DNA of 64,000 bases, from positions 62,001 through 126,000 of the forward strand of contig NZ_JABSNM010000008.1 of NCBI RefSeq assembly GCF_013294065.1, read 5' to 3'. Positions within the stretch are counted from its first letter, which is position 1. Each line of letters starts with the position of its first letter. A program made the translations under genes and the position numbers. The DNA comes from Sphaerotilus uruguayifluvii (lineage in GTDB: Bacteria > Pseudomonadota > Gammaproteobacteria > Burkholderiales > Burkholderiaceae_C). The notes below the pieces were generated by a model. The model was not told where the DNA came from and did not search any database. It was given only the letters and a program-made list of their open reading frames with translations. Below are positions 38,076 to 47,240 of the stretch, piece after piece.

Positions 38076-39523
38076 GTCTCGTTCTCCACGGGAACCGGCG
38101 GGCGGATCGGCAGCCGCACGCGCAGCCGCATGCCGCCCGCCTCGGGCAGGTCGAGGGCCAGCGCGCCGCCGAGCGCCTGCACGCGCTCGTGCAGCCCGAG
38201 CAGGCCGTGGCCCGGCACCGGGCCGTCCGGGCCGGGGCCGCGGCCGTCGTCGGCGATGTCGATCACCAGCGCGGCCTGCGGGGCGCTGTCCATGTCCAGC
38301 CGCACCTGCACCGCGCTGGCCTCGCCGTGGCGGACCGCGTTGGTCAGGCCCTCCTGGACGATGCGGTAGACATGGACGGCCATGTCCGCCGGCACCGCCT
38401 CCAGCCCGCCGGGCGGGAGCTGCAGCGTGCAGGCGGGCGGGGCGCCGTCGACCTCGCGGCGGCGCGGCTGCGCGACCAGCGCCTCCAGCGCCGCGCCGAG
38501 GCCGAAGCGGTCGAGCATCGTCGGGCGCAGCGCCTGCAGCACGCCCTGCAGTGCCTCCTGCAGCTGCGCGCACAGCGTGGCGATGCGGCCGGCGGCCTGC
38601 TGCAGCGCCGGCGCGCCGGTGCGCGCAGCCAGCGCGGCGATGACCGCGGTCTCGGCGCGCAGCGCGCTCAGGCTCTGGCCCATCTCGTCATGCAGCTCGC
38701 GGGCGAGGTGGCGGCGCTCCTCCTCGCGGGTGTGCAGCAGCCGGCCGGCGAGCTGCTGCTGGCGCGCCAGCAGCTCGGTCCAGCGCTGCGCCAGCCGGTT
38801 GAAGCACAGCGTCAGCTCGCGCAGCTCGCGCAGCGGCGGCACCGGCAGGCGCACCTCGCGCTCGCCGGCCTCCAGCCGCGCCAGCGCCGCCAGGATCTGC
38901 CGCGTCGGCCGCAGCGCCCGGCCGACCGGCCGCGTCAGCGCCAGCCCGCCCAGCCCGAGCAGCAGCCCGAAGCCCATCAGCAGCAGCAGCCGGGTGGCCC
39001 AGACCGCGCCGACATGGTCCCAGTTCACGCCGACCTCGATCGTGCCGGCCTTGATGCCGCCCGGCAGCAGCAGCGGCAGGTCCACCCGCGCGGGCGCGCC
39101 GTCGAGCGCCGCCAGCCGCGCGCCCAGCCAGGCCACCGGCCCGGGGGGCGGTTCACCCGGCGCGCAGTGGCCGCCGATCGGCCGCTCGTCGAGCGTGCGC
39201 AGCCGCACGCACAGCGGCAGCCGCCGCTCCAGATCGTCGAGCACCTCGAGGCGCACCGGCACCTCCTGCAGGTCGCGCTCGAAGGCCGTCAGCTGCCGCG
39301 CCAGATCCTGATGCAGCAGCTGCGCGACCAGCCGGGCGGTGGCCGGCAGCGCCACGCGCTCGGCCCGGCCCAGCTCGTGCCCCGACCACAGCCCCAGCCC
39401 GAGCAGCAGCACCGCCACCAGCAGCGCCCCGCGGCGCAGCAGCGTGCGCTGCAGGTCGAGCGCAGGCTGCAGCGCGTCGGCAGACAGGGCGGAAGAGGAG
39501 GTCGCGGGCAACTCGGTCGGCAT
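38072..39523 (-). CDS. NarX/UhpB-type sensor histidine kinase
   Basis: A 483-residue membrane kinase. TM1 is at about 31-48 and TM2 at about 172-195, enclosing a periplasmic domain of about 120 residues containing two Cys (LPLCVRLRT and GGHCAPGE) that could pair. A HAMP-like segment follows, then HisKA_3 with phospho-His278 (LARELHDEMGQSL) and an ATPase with YRIVQEGLTNAVRHGEA, DDGRGPG and GHGLLGLHERV. The start ATG at 39523 is chosen; the longer frame to 39595 has a Pro/Arg-rich leader and nearly touches icmF. The ligand is unknown. The stop overlaps the response-regulator start. Confidence 0.88.
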   Translation of the reverse strand: MPTELPATSSSALSADALQPALDLQRTLLRRGALLVAVLLLGLGLWSGHELGRAERVALPATARLVAQLLHQDLARQLTAFERDLQEVPVRLEVLDDLERRLPLCVRLRTLDERPIGGHCAPGEPPPGPVAWLGARLAALDGAPARVDLPLLLPGGIKAGTIEVGVNWDHVGAVWATRLLLLMGFGLLLGLGGLALTRPVGRALRPTRQILAALARLEAGEREVRLPVPPLRELRELTLCFNRLAQRWTELLARQQQLAGRLLHTREEERRHLARELHDEMGQSLSALRAETAVIAALAARTGAPALQQAAGRIATLCAQLQEALQGVLQALRPTMLDRFGLGAALEALVAQPRRREVDGAPPACTLQLPPGGLEAVPADMAVHVYRIVQEGLTNAVRHGEASAVQVRLDMDSAPQAALVIDIADDGRGPGPDGPVPGHGLLGLHERVQALGGALALDLPEAGGMRLRVRLPIRPPVPVENET

Positions 39524-39611
39524 GGCGGGCGGCAGGGGGCCCGATCTTGCCCGAGGTGCAGCCGCCCGCGGCGGGCCTCCGCGCATGTCGGGCAATCTGC
39601 CCGAGGCCGCC

Positions 39612-42600
39612 TCACATGCTGCGCCGATACTGCCCGCCCACCTCGAACAGCGCGCTGGTGATCTGCCCCAGCGAGCACACCCGCACCGCGTCCATCAGCA
39701 CCTCGAACACGTTGGCGTTGTCGATCACCGCCTGCTGAAGCCGCTTGAGCATCGCCGGTGCCGCGGCGGCGTGGCGGGCGTGGAAGTCGTTCAGGCGCTG
39801 GAGCTGCGACTGCTTCTCCTCCTCGGTCGAGCGGGCCAGCTCGATCGACTCGGGCACCGCGTCGCCGTGCGGGTTGCGGAAGGTGTTGACGCCGATGATC
39901 GGGTACTCGCCGGTGTGCTTGAGCATCTCGTAGTGCATCGACTCTTCCTGGATCTTCGAGCGCTGGTAGCCCGTCTCCATCGCGCCGAGCACGCCGCCGC
40001 GGTCGGCGATCTTCTCGAACTCGGCCAGCACGGCTTCCTCGACCAGCTCGGTCAGCTCGTCGATGATGAACGCGCCCTGGCTCGGGTTCTCGTTCTTCGC
40101 CAGGCCCCACTCGCGGTTGATGATGAGCTGGATGGCCATCGCGCGGCGCACCGATTCCTCGGTCGGCGTCGTGATCGCCTCGTCGAAGGCGTTGGTGTGC
40201 AGCGAGTTGCAGTTGTCGTAGATCGCGATCAGCGCCTGCAGCGTGGTGCGGATGTCGTTGAACTGGATCTCCTGCGCGTGCAGGCTGCGGCCGGAGGTCT
40301 GGATGTGGTACTTCAGCTTCTGGCTGCGCTCGCTGGCGCCGTACTTGTCGCGCATCGCCACCGCCCAGATGCGCCGGGCGACGCGGCCGAGCACGGTGTA
40401 CTCGGGGTCCATGCCGTTCGAGAAGAAGAACGACAGGTTGGGCGCGAAGTCGTCGACGTGCATGCCGCGCGCCAGGTACGCCTCCACGAAGGTGAAGCCG
40501 TTCGACAGCGTGAAGGCGAGCTGGCTGATCGGGTTCGCGCCGGCTTCGGCGATGTGATAGCCCGAGATCGAGACGGAATAGAAGTTGCGCACGTCGTGGT
40601 GCACGAAGTAGGCGGCGATGTCGCCCATGACCTTCAGGCTGAACTCGGTCGAGAAGATGCAGGTGTTCTGGCCCTGGTCTTCCTTCAGGATGTCGGCCTG
40701 CACCGTGCCGCGCACGTTGGCCAGCACCCAGGCTCGGATCTTGGCGGCCTCGTCGTCGGTCGGGTCGCGGCCGTTGTCGGTGCGGAACTTGGTCGTCTGC
40801 TGGTCGATCGCGGTGTTCATGAACATCGCCAGGATCGACGGCGCCGGGCCGTTGATCGTCATCGACACCGAGGTGGTCGGGCTGCACAGGTCGAAGCCGT
40901 CGTACAGCACCTTCAGGTCGTCGAGCGTCGCGATCGACACGCCCGAGTTGCCGACCTTGCCGTAGATGTCCGGACGCGGGTCGGGGTCGGAGCCGTAGAG
41001 CGTGACCGAGTCGAACGCGGTCGACAGCCGCTTGGCCGGCATGCCCTCGCTGACCAGCTTGAAGCGGCGGTTGGTGCGGAAGGCGTCGCCCTCGCCGGCG
41101 AACATGCGCGTCGGATCCTCGCCCTCGCGCTTGAACGCGAACACGCCGGCGGTGAAGGGGAACGATCCGGGCACGTTCTCCAGCATCAGCCACTTCAGCA
41201 GCTCGCCGTGGCATTCGTACTGCGGCAGCGCGACCTTGCGGATCTTGTTGCCGCTCAGCGTGGTGTGGACCAGGCCGGTGCGGATCTCCTTGTCGCGGAT
41301 CTTCACGACGTACTCGTCGCCGGCGTAGGCCTTCTGCATCGCCGGCCACTGCGCCAGCAGCCGGCGCGCGGCCGGGTCGAGGCGGCCGTCGCGCTCGTCG
41401 GCCAGCGCCAGCACGGTGTTCTTCGCGCCGTCGCGGGTCGGGTCGTTCTCGTGCAGCATGCGGGCGGTCTCGCGCAGCTGCTGGACCTCGCGCGCCAGCG
41501 CGGCCTGCTTGCGCGCGCGGGCCTTGTAGCCGCGCACGGTGTCGGCGATCTCGGCCAGGTAGCGGCTGCGCGCCGGCGGCACGATCGGCGTCTGGTGCGT
41601 GCTGTGGCGGGTGTCGACCGGCGGCAGGCGGCCCTCCTGGAGCCGCAGGCCCAGCGCGCCCAGGCGCACCTTCAGCGCCTGATAGAGCGCGGTCACGCCG
41701 TCGTCGTTGAAGCGGCTGGCCATCGTGCCGAAGACGGGCATCTCCTCCGGACGCCTGCCGAAGGCCTCGCGGTTGCGCTGCACCTGTTTGGCGACATCGC
41801 GCAGCGCGTCCAGCGCGCCCTTGCGGTCGAACTTGTTGATCGCGACGAACTCGGCGAAGTCGAGCATGTCGATCTTCTCGAGCTGGCTGGCGGCGCCGAA
41901 CTCGGGCGTCATCACGTACATCGGCACGTCGACGAAGGGCACGATCGCCGCGTCGCCCTGGCCGATGCCGCTGGTCTCGACGATGACGAGATCGAAGCCG
42001 GCCGCCTTGGCGGCGGCGATCACGTCGGGCAGCGCCGCCGAGATCTCGCTGCCGGTGTCGCGGGTGGCGAGGCTGCGCATCCAGACCCGCGCGCCCTGGC
42101 GCCACGGACCGATCGCGTTCATGCGGATGCGGTCGCCCAGCAGCGCGCCGCCGCTCTTGCGCCGCGACGGATCGATCGAGATGACGGCGATGCGCAGCGC
42201 GTCGTCCTGGTCCAGGCGCAGCCGGCGGATCAGCTCGTCGGTCAGGCTGGACTTGCCGGCGCCGCCGGTGCCGGTGATGCCGAGCACGGGCGTCTGGCTC
42301 GCCCGGGCCGCTTCATGCACCGCGGCGACCACGCCCGCGTCCGCCTTGCCGTTCTCGAGCGCGGTGACGAGCTGCGCCAGCGAACGCCAGGCGGCCTCGG
42401 TGTGGCCCTGCAGCGCGGCGAGTCCGGTCGGCGCGTGGCTCGAGAGATCGCGGTCGCAGCGCATCACCATCTCGCCGATCATGCCGGCCAGGCCCAGGCG
42501 CTGGCCGTCCTCGGGGCTGTAGATGCGCACGCCGTGGCTGTGCAGGTCGCGGATCTCGGCCGGCACGATCACGCCGCCGCCGCCGCCGAAGACCTGCACA

Positions 42601-42902
42601 TGCGCGCCGCCGCGCGCGCGCAGCAGCTCGACCATGTACTTGAAGTACTCGACATGGCCGCCCTGGTAGGAGCTGACCGCGATGCCCTGCACGTCTTCCT
42701 GCAGCGCGGCCGTCACCACCTCGTCGACCGAGCGGTTGTGGCCGAGGTGGATCACCTCCGCGCCCATGCCCTGCAGGATGCGGCGCATGATGTTGATCGA
42801 GGCATCGTGCCCGTCGAACAGGCTGGCTGCCGTCACGAAGCGCACCTTGTGCGTCGGGCGGTAGTTCGCAAGGGCCTGGTGGTCGGCGGCGAGATCGGTC
42901 AT
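39612..42902 (-). CDS. icmF: Fused isobutyryl-CoA mutase IcmF (B12 domain, GTPase chaperone, mutase)
   Basis: A 1096-residue adenosylcobalamin-dependent carbon-skeleton mutase with built-in G-protein chaperone. Order: B12-binding domain with [15 protein letters not shown] (Asp30, His32 as lower ligand, base-off binding) and [14 protein letters not shown]; MeaB-like GTPase at about 205-410 with [40 protein letters not shown] and NKFDRKG; a helical linker; and the TIM-barrel substrate domain with [19 protein letters not shown] and [19 protein letters not shown]. Length and order match IcmF rather than two-subunit methylmalonyl-CoA mutase. It interconverts isobutyryl- and n-butyryl-CoA (some members also use isovaleryl/pivalyl-CoA). 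A perfect palindrome lies 40 bp upstream of the start. Confidence 0.93.
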   Translation of the reverse strand: MTDLAADHQALANYRPTHKVRFVTAASLFDGHDASINIMRRILQGMGAEVIHLGHNRSVDEVVTAALQEDVQGIAVSSYQGGHVEYFKYMVELLRARGGAHVQVFGGGGGVIVPAEIRDLHSHGVRIYSPEDGQRLGLAGMIGEMVMRCDRDLSSHAPTGLAALQGHTEAAWRSLAQLVTALENGKADAGVVAAVHEAARASQTPVLGITGTGGAGKSSLTDELIRRLRLDQDDALRIAVISIDPSRRKSGGALLGDRIRMNAIGPWRQGARVWMRSLATRDTGSEISAALPDVIAAAKAAGFDLVIVETSGIGQGDAAIVPFVDVPMYVMTPEFGAASQLEKIDMLDFAEFVAINKFDRKGALDALRDVAKQVQRNREAFGRRPEEMPVFGTMASRFNDDGVTALYQALKVRLGALGLRLQEGRLPPVDTRHSTHQTPIVPPARSRYLAEIADTVRGYKARARKQAALAREVQQLRETARMLHENDPTRDGAKNTVLALADERDGRLDPAARRLLAQWPAMQKAYAGDEYVVKIRDKEIRTGLVHTTLSGNKIRKVALPQYECHGELLKWLMLENVPGSFPFTAGVFAFKREGEDPTRMFAGEGDAFRTNRRFKLVSEGMPAKRLSTAFDSVTLYGSDPDPRPDIYGKVGNSGVSIATLDDLKVLYDGFDLCSPTTSVSMTINGPAPSILAMFMNTAIDQQTTKFRTDNGRDPTDDEAAKIRAWVLANVRGTVQADILKEDQGQNTCIFSTEFSLKVMGDIAAYFVHHDVRNFYSVSISGYHIAEAGANPISQLAFTLSNGFTFVEAYLARGMHVDDFAPNLSFFFSNGMDPEYTVLGRVARRIWAVAMRDKYGASERSQKLKYHIQTSGRSLHAQEIQFNDIRTTLQALIAIYDNCNSLHTNAFDEAITTPTEESVRRAMAIQLIINREWGLAKNENPSQGAFIIDELTELVEEAVLAEFEKIADRGGVLGAMETGYQRSKIQEESMHYEMLKHTGEYPIIGVNTFRNPHGDAVPESIELARSTEEEKQSQLQRLNDFHARHAAAAPAMLKRLQQAVIDNANVFEVLMDAVRVCSLGQITSALFEVGGQYRRSM

Positions 42903-42941
42903 CTGAGGGCTCCGAGGGACATCCGGACCTCGATTTTCAAT

Positions 42942-42961
42942 TGACGTTTACGTAAACGTCA
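42942..42961. promoter_or_regulatory. Perfect 20-bp palindrome upstream of icmF
   Basis: TGACGTTTACGTAAACGTCA is perfectly self-complementary and lies 40 bp before the icmF start. From memory it resembles operators of LiuR, the MerR-family regulator of branched-chain amino-acid and acyl-CoA breakdown genes; such a site would make sense for IcmF. The assignment needs a motif comparison. Confidence 0.6.
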
Positions 42962-43197
42962 TCTGGGGAGAACCCGCACATGAACCGTCGTGCATCGCCG
43001 CGCACCGATCCGCGGCGGCATGCACGTCCGCGGGGCATGGCGTGAATGCATCGAGTCGTGACATGGCGCCTCATTGCCGTGCACCTGTCGCGGGCGTCGC
43101 CTGTCGATGGTGCGCCGCACAAGAAAAACCGGCGCCCGAGCGCCCGCGACCTGTGCTCCATGGCACGGAACGGGCGGTGGAGGCGGGTTTTCCAGGG
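42962..43197. other. Non-coding control region between icmF and the nrtA promoter
   Basis: No gene is supported here; short frames on both strands lack ribosome sites and coding bias. It holds a long inverted repeat (42989-43026) and two sequences resembling NtrC sites of the form TGCACC-N5-GGTGCA: TGCACG-TCCGC-GGGGCA at 43021-43037 (10 of 12 matches) and TGCACC-N5-CGGGCG at 43080-43096 (9 of 12). Both are 115-190 bp upstream of the sigma-54 promoter, a normal distance for enhancer sites. Confidence 0.45.
42989..43026. repeat. Long inverted repeat in the icmF-nrtA gap
   Basis: Outer arms CGTGCAT (42989-42995) and ATGCACG (43020-43026) and inner arms GCCGCG (42997-43002) and CGCGGC (43011-43016) with an 8-base centre. 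No T-tract follows on either strand, so it is more likely a protein site than a terminator. Its right end overlaps the better NtrC-like sequence. Confidence 0.5.
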
Positions 43198-43214
43198 TTG
43201 GCACGGTCCCTGCA
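43198..43214 (+). promoter_or_regulatory. Sigma-54 (RpoN) promoter of the nrt operon
   Basis: TTGGCACG-GTCC-CTGCA matches the RpoN consensus (YTGGCACG-N4-TTGCW) at all but one position. The GG (43200-43201) and GC (43212-43213) are exactly 10 bp apart. Transcription would begin near 43225, directly before the first leader stem-loop. Use of RpoN implies nitrogen control through NtrC or a similar activator. Confidence 0.75.
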
Positions 43215-43225
43215 ATACCTGTTGC

Positions 43226-43280
43226 GAGGCCTCGGCGACGGGGTCTCACTAGGTGGGACATTTTGGACAACGGCGTCCGA
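43226..43280 (+). promoter_or_regulatory. Two leader stem-loops, likely ANTAR-protein target
   Basis: Stem-loop 1 is GAGGCCTC-GGCGAC-GGGGTCTC (43226-43247; 8 pairs with G-U, hexaloop with G at position 4 but G rather than A at position 1). Stem-loop 2 is TTGGAC-AACGGC-GTCCGA (43263-43280; 6 pairs, hexaloop with A1 and G4). Paired stem-loops with A1/G4 hexaloops are the known target of ANTAR antiterminators such as NasR. An alternative hairpin GTCTCAC-TAG-GTGGGAC (43243-43259) competes with stem-loop 1. Confidence 0.65.
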
Positions 43281-43340
43281 TCGTCCCGATGTCCCGGCGA
43301 AAGCCGGGTGTCGGACACGATCGTGACGCCGCTTTTTTTT
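43271..43340 (+). terminator. Leader terminator ahead of nrtA (attenuator)
   Basis: A long interrupted stem: CGGCGTC/GACGCCG, GATCGT/ACGATC, CCGA/TCGG and CCCGGC/GCCGGG, capped by a GAAA tetraloop at 43299-43302 and followed after one base by eight T residues (43333-43340). Its first arm is the loop and 3' side of leader stem-loop 2, so the two structures exclude each other. It stands 35 bp before nrtA and would stop transcription unless antiterminated. Confidence 0.8.
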
Positions 43341-43374
43341 GCCGTCCCCGCTTCTTCCCCTGGAGAGATTCCCC

Positions 43375-44628
43375 ATGACGACGCCCTCGATTCCTGTCAA
43401 CCCGTCCCGGCGCGAGTTCCTGCAGCGCACGGCCGCCGTGGCGGCTGCAGGCAGCGCCGTCACCCTGCCCGGCGGTGCCTGGGCCGCCGGCTCCGATGCG
43501 CCCGAGAAGAAGGAAGTGCGCATCGGCTTCATCCCGCTGACCGACTGCGCCTCGGTGGTGATGGCGTCGGTCATGAAGTTCGACGAGAAGTACGGCATCA
43601 AGATCATCCCGTCGAAGGAGTCCTCCTGGGCCTCCGTGCGCGACAAGCTGGTCAACGGCGAGCTCGACGCGGCCCATGTGCTGTACGGCCTGGTCTACGG
43701 CGTGCACCTGGGCGTCGGCGGTCCGAAGAAGGACATGGCCGTCCTGATGACGCTGAACAACAACGGCCAGGCGATCACGCTGTCGAAGAAGCTCGCCGAC
43801 AAGGGCGCGGTCGACGCGGCCAGCCTGGCCAAGCTGATGAGCTCGGACAAGCGCGAGTACACCTTCGCGCAGACCTTCCCGACCGGCACCCACGCGATGT
43901 GGCTGTACTACTGGCTCGCCTCGGCCGGCATCAACCCGATGAGCGACGCCAAGGTCATCACCGTGCCGCCGCCGCAGATGGTCGCCAACATGCGCGTGGG
44001 CAACATGGACGGCTTCTGCGTCGGCGAGCCCTGGAACCACCGCGCCATCATCGACGGCATCGGCGTGACCGCCGCGACCACCCAGGACATCTGGAAGGAC
44101 CACCCGGAGAAGGTGCTGGGCACCACGGCCGAGTTCGTGCAGAAGAACCCGAACACGGCGCGCGCCATGATCATGGCCATCCTGGATGCGAGCCGCTGGA
44201 TCGACACCGGCCTGCAGAACAAGATGAAGATGGCCGAGACGATCGCCGAGAAGTCCTACGTCAACACCTCGGTCGACGCGATCAACCAGCGCATCCTGGG
44301 CCGCTACCAGAACGGCCTGGGCAAGACCTGGGACGATCCCAACCACATGAAGTTCTTCAACGACGGCGCGGTCAACTACCCCTACCTGTCCGACGGCATG
44401 TGGTTCCTGACCCAGCACCGCCGCTGGGGCCTGCTCAAGAGCGATCCGGACTACCTGGCCGTGGCCAAGGCGGTCAACCAGACGGCGCTCTACAAGGAGG
44501 CCGCCGCCCAGGTGAAGGCCAGCGTCCCGAAGAGCGACATGCGCTCGAGCAAGCTGATCGACGGCGTGGTCTGGGACGGCACGAACCCGGCCAAGTACGC
44601 CGCCAGCTTCAAGATCAAGGCCGCCTGA
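43375..44628 (+). CDS. nrtA: Nitrate ABC transporter substrate-binding protein
   Basis: A 417-residue periplasmic binding protein of the NrtA/CmpA family. The N-terminus SRREFLQRTAAVAAAGSAV is a Tat-type signal with cleavage expected near AWA (about residue 37). The mature protein has VRIGFIPLTDCASVVMA, the SSWASVRDKLVNGELDAAHV block and FCVGEPWNHRAI, all typical of nitrate/nitrite or bicarbonate binders. The start ATG at 43375 is preceded by GGAGAG. A sigma-54 promoter and ANTAR-type leader upstream argue for nitrate rather than bicarbonate or taurine. It heads the nrtA-nrtB-nrtD operon, which ends at the terminator at 46525. Confidence 0.9.
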   Translation: MTTPSIPVNPSRREFLQRTAAVAAAGSAVTLPGGAWAAGSDAPEKKEVRIGFIPLTDCASVVMASVMKFDEKYGIKIIPSKESSWASVRDKLVNGELDAAHVLYGLVYGVHLGVGGPKKDMAVLMTLNNNGQAITLSKKLADKGAVDAASLAKLMSSDKREYTFAQTFPTGTHAMWLYYWLASAGINPMSDAKVITVPPPQMVANMRVGNMDGFCVGEPWNHRAIIDGIGVTAATTQDIWKDHPEKVLGTTAEFVQKNPNTARAMIMAILDASRWIDTGLQNKMKMAETIAEKSYVNTSVDAINQRILGRYQNGLGKTWDDPNHMKFFNDGAVNYPYLSDGMWFLTQHRRWGLLKSDPDYLAVAKAVNQTALYKEAAAQVKASVPKSDMRSSKLIDGVVWDGTNPAKYAASFKIKAA

Positions 44629-44689
44629 GTCCCGCGGCCCCCAGACCAAGAAAAGCCAGAGAAGTCCTGTCCGTTCAAGGAGTCCCGAG

Positions 44690-45571
44690 ATGAACGCTGC
44701 CACCCTGCCCGTTGCCGGCGCTGCTGCGCCGGCCGCCCCGGTGCTCGACGCCGAGACCCAGGCGCGCATGAAGGCCCAGGCCGAGGCCATGGCCCGCGCC
44801 CAGCGCCTGCGCACGATGACCCGCCTTGCCGCGCCGGTGGTGGGCTTCGCGTTCTTCCTGCTGGTGTGGCAGGCGGTGGCGCACAGCGGCGACAAGCAGC
44901 TGCCCGGACCGCTGGCGGTCTGGGACGCGGCGGTCAAGCTGTTCTCGGACCCGTTCTACGTCAACGGCCCGAACGACCAGGGCATCGGCTGGAACGTGCT
45001 GGCCTCGCTCAAGCGCGTCGGCATCGGCTTCGGCCTGGCGGCGCTGGTGGGCATTCCGCTGGGCTTCCTGATCGGCCGCTTCGCCTTCTTCAACCAGATG
45101 CTCGACCCGATCATCAGCCTGCTGCGGCCGGTGTCGCCGCTGGCCTGGCTGCCGATCGGCCTGATGGTGTTCAAGGCCGCCAACCCGGCCGCGATCTGGA
45201 CGATCTTCATCTGCTCGATCTGGCCGATGGTCATCAACACCGCGGTGGGGGTGCGGCAGGTGCCGCAGGACTACCTGAACGTCGCGCGTGTGCTGAACCT
45301 GTCGGAGCTGACGATCATCCGCAAGATCCTCTTCCCGGCCGTGCTGCCCTACATGCTGACCGGCATCCGGCTGGCGGTGGGCACGGCCTGGCTGGTGATC
45401 GTCGCGGCCGAGATGCTGACCGGCGGCCAGGGCATCGGCTTCTGGCTGTGGGACGAGTGGAACAACCTGAACGTCGCCCACATCCTGATCGCGATCTTCG
45501 TCATCGGTGGCGTGGGTCTGGCGCTCGAGGCCCTGCTGATGGCCATCGCCCGCCGCTTCGACTACTCCTGA
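44690..45571 (+). CDS. nrtB: Nitrate ABC transporter permease
   Basis: A 293-residue inner-membrane permease with six predicted helices, the first at about 45-62. The ABC-permease EAA-like loop is in [33 protein letters not shown] (landmarks [19 protein letters not shown]), preceded by [30 protein letters not shown] features typical of NrtB/SsuC-type permeases. The N-terminal 40 residues are Ala-rich and charged ([16 protein letters not shown]) and would lie in the cytoplasm. A clear AAGGAG ribosome site precedes the ATG. The gap to nrtA is 61 bp and to nrtD 34 bp. Confidence 0.92.
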   Translation: MNAATLPVAGAAAPAAPVLDAETQARMKAQAEAMARAQRLRTMTRLAAPVVGFAFFLLVWQAVAHSGDKQLPGPLAVWDAAVKLFSDPFYVNGPNDQGIGWNVLASLKRVGIGFGLAALVGIPLGFLIGRFAFFNQMLDPIISLLRPVSPLAWLPIGLMVFKAANPAAIWTIFICSIWPMVINTAVGVRQVPQDYLNVARVLNLSELTIIRKILFPAVLPYMLTGIRLAVGTAWLVIVAAEMLTGGQGIGFWLWDEWNNLNVAHILIAIFVIGGVGLALEALLMAIARRFDYS

Positions 45572-45605
45572 GCCACCGACTTCCGATCTTCCGGGGACCC
45601 TCATC

Positions 45606-46445
45606 ATGAGCCAAGCCAATCTGGACACCCGCAGCCAGCGCTTCCTGAGCATCGAGAACGTCGGCATGTCCTTCCCGACGAAGAAGGGCACCTTCGTCGC
45701 GCTGCGCGACATCAACCTGGAGGTGGCCCGCGGCGAGTTCATCTCGCTGATCGGCCACTCCGGCTGCGGCAAGTCGACGCTGCTGAACCTGGTCGCCGGC
45801 CTGACCACGCCGACCTCGGGCGTGCTGCTGCTCGACGGCCGCGAGCTGAAGGGGCCGGGCCCGGAGCGCGCGGTGGTGTTCCAGAACCACTCGCTGCTGC
45901 CGTGGCTGACCTGCATGGAGAACGTCTACCTGGCGGTCGAGCGCGTCTTCGGCGCCACCGAGAACAAGGCCAGGCTGCGCGAGCGCTCGCTGGCGGCCCT
46001 GGAGCTGGTCAACCTGAGCCACGCCCGGGACAAGCGCCCGGGCGAGATCTCCGGCGGCATGAAGCAGCGCGTGGGCATCGCCCGGGCGCTGGCGATGGAG
46101 CCGAAGATGCTGCTGATGGACGAGCCCTTCGGCGCGCTGGACGCGCTGACCCGCGCCAAGCTGCAGGACGAGATGATGAAGATCGTCGCCACCACCGGCT
46201 CGACCGTCATGATGGTGACGCACGACGTCGACGAGGCGGTGCTGCTGTCGGACCGCATCGTGATGCTGACCAACGGCCCGGCGGCGACCATCGGCGAGAT
46301 CCACCAGGTGCCGCTGGCGCCGATCCGCGAGCAGTTCCGCCCGCGTCTCGAGATGGCACACGACGCCGGCTACCTGGCCTCGCGCGAGGCGGTGCTGGAG
46401 TTCCTGTACCACAAGCAGGCGCACGTCGAGAAGGACGCCGCCTGA
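45606..46445 (+). CDS. nrtD: Nitrate ABC transporter ATP-binding protein
   Basis: A 279-residue ABC ATPase. Walker A is [13 protein letters not shown], the Q-loop [16 protein letters not shown], the signature [15 protein letters not shown], Walker [14 protein letters not shown], and the switch His in [13 protein letters not shown]. The QNHSLLPW and GAL(D)[14 protein letters not shown] details match NrtD-type ATPases. It is shorter than cyanobacterial NrtC and has no fused substrate-binding domain. Final gene of the operon; a strong terminator begins 79 bp after its stop. Confidence 0.92.
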   Translation: MSQANLDTRSQRFLSIENVGMSFPTKKGTFVALRDINLEVARGEFISLIGHSGCGKSTLLNLVAGLTTPTSGVLLLDGRELKGPGPERAVVFQNHSLLPWLTCMENVYLAVERVFGATENKARLRERSLAALELVNLSHARDKRPGEISGGMKQRVGIARALAMEPKMLLMDEPFGALDALTRAKLQDEMMKIVATTGSTVMMVTHDVDEAVLLSDRIVMLTNGPAATIGEIHQVPLAPIREQFRPRLEMAHDAGYLASREAVLEFLYHKQAHVEKDAA

Positions 46446-46524
46446 GCCAGGCTGTTGCCAGCGCGTGGCGTGGTCGCCACAGAAGACGGTGAGGCTTGTC
46501 TCCAAGGTGACGCCTCGCTTCCGA

Positions 46525-46549
46525 CCCGACGGTACCCCGTCGGGTTTTT
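46525..46549 (+). terminator. Rho-independent terminator of the nrt operon
   Basis: A perfect 8-bp stem CCCGACGG / CCGTCGGG with loop TACC, followed by TTTTTATTT. It closes the nrtABD transcript before the next plus-strand gene. Confidence 0.92.
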
Positions 46550-46630
46550 ATTTGTGCATTTCTGAAACGGTGTGTCGCCGCCCGAGGCGCGGAATCCGGC
46601 AGTTTTGCGGTCACAATCGCCTCATGCCGT

Positions 46631-47197
46631 GTGCGGAATGACGATGTCAGCGCATCGCGCCGACACAGGCTGGAGCCATCTTTGGGGATCCCGTGCAAGA
46701 CATCGGCCGGTCATGCCGAACTGGCCGCGCGCGAGCAGCGCCTGTCGCAGCGCCATCGGCTGCTGCTGCTGCTGGTGGACGGGCAGCGCACGCTCGAGGA
46801 GGTGGTCGAGCAGGGGCGCCGCGCCGGTGTGCCGCGCGGCTACATCGACGAGCTGTTCGCCCTCGGGCTGATCGTCATCGGTCCGCCGCCGACCGCGCCG
46901 ATGCCGCTCGACGGGCCCGACACGGTCGGGCCGGGCACGGCGGTCAGCGACACCGAGCTGGCCCGCCTCGACGCGGGCGACGCCTCGTTCGCGCAGGCGC
47001 GCCAGATGCTGATCGGGCTGCTGCGCAGCCATGTGCCGCTGGCCGGGGCCGTGACGATGCTCAGGGTCAGGCGGGCACGCTCTCGCGCAGAATTGCAGGC
47101 CCTGCTGCCGGACGTGCGGGCACGCCTCGAGCGCGTGCGGCAGCCGGGCGAGATGCGCGAGCAGCTGCTGCGCGTCGAGTCGCTGCTGGCGTCCTGA
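46631..47197 (+). CDS. Conserved-looking protein of unknown function with winged-helix-like segment
   Basis: A protein of up to 188 residues that I do not recognise. The segment [25 protein letters not shown] followed by [13 protein letters not shown] looks like a small winged-helix module of the type seen in proteins with a 'divided by growth state' regulatory tail, but this is only a resemblance. The C-terminal half is helical and rich in Arg/Glu/Leu ([22 protein letters not shown]), with no membrane helix. The start is uncertain: GTG at 46631 is the first possible codon shown, and the clear codon bias begins only near 46725. It lies between the nrt terminator and coaX, which starts 43 bp on. 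Confidence 0.55.
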   Translation: MRNDDVSASRRHRLEPSLGIPCKTSAGHAELAAREQRLSQRHRLLLLLVDGQRTLEEVVEQGRRAGVPRGYIDELFALGLIVIGPPPTAPMPLDGPDTVGPGTAVSDTELARLDAGDASFAQARQMLIGLLRSHVPLAGAVTMLRVRRARSRAELQALLPDVRARLERVRQPGEMREQLLRVESLLAS

Positions 47198-47240
47198 GGC
47201 GGGCGCCGGCGTCCGTTTTCCGTCGTCCTGTGGCGTCCTC

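Noticed and set aside
43183-43194. A third GGGTTTTCC-like sequence near the nrt promoter
   Set aside because: It is not palindromic (ends in CCA), has no partner and overlaps the sigma-54 promoter region; likely chance.
42959-43326. Short open frames on both strands in the icmF-nrtA gap
   Set aside because: No ribosome sites, no homologous pattern, and they overlap the sigma-54 promoter and leader hairpins.
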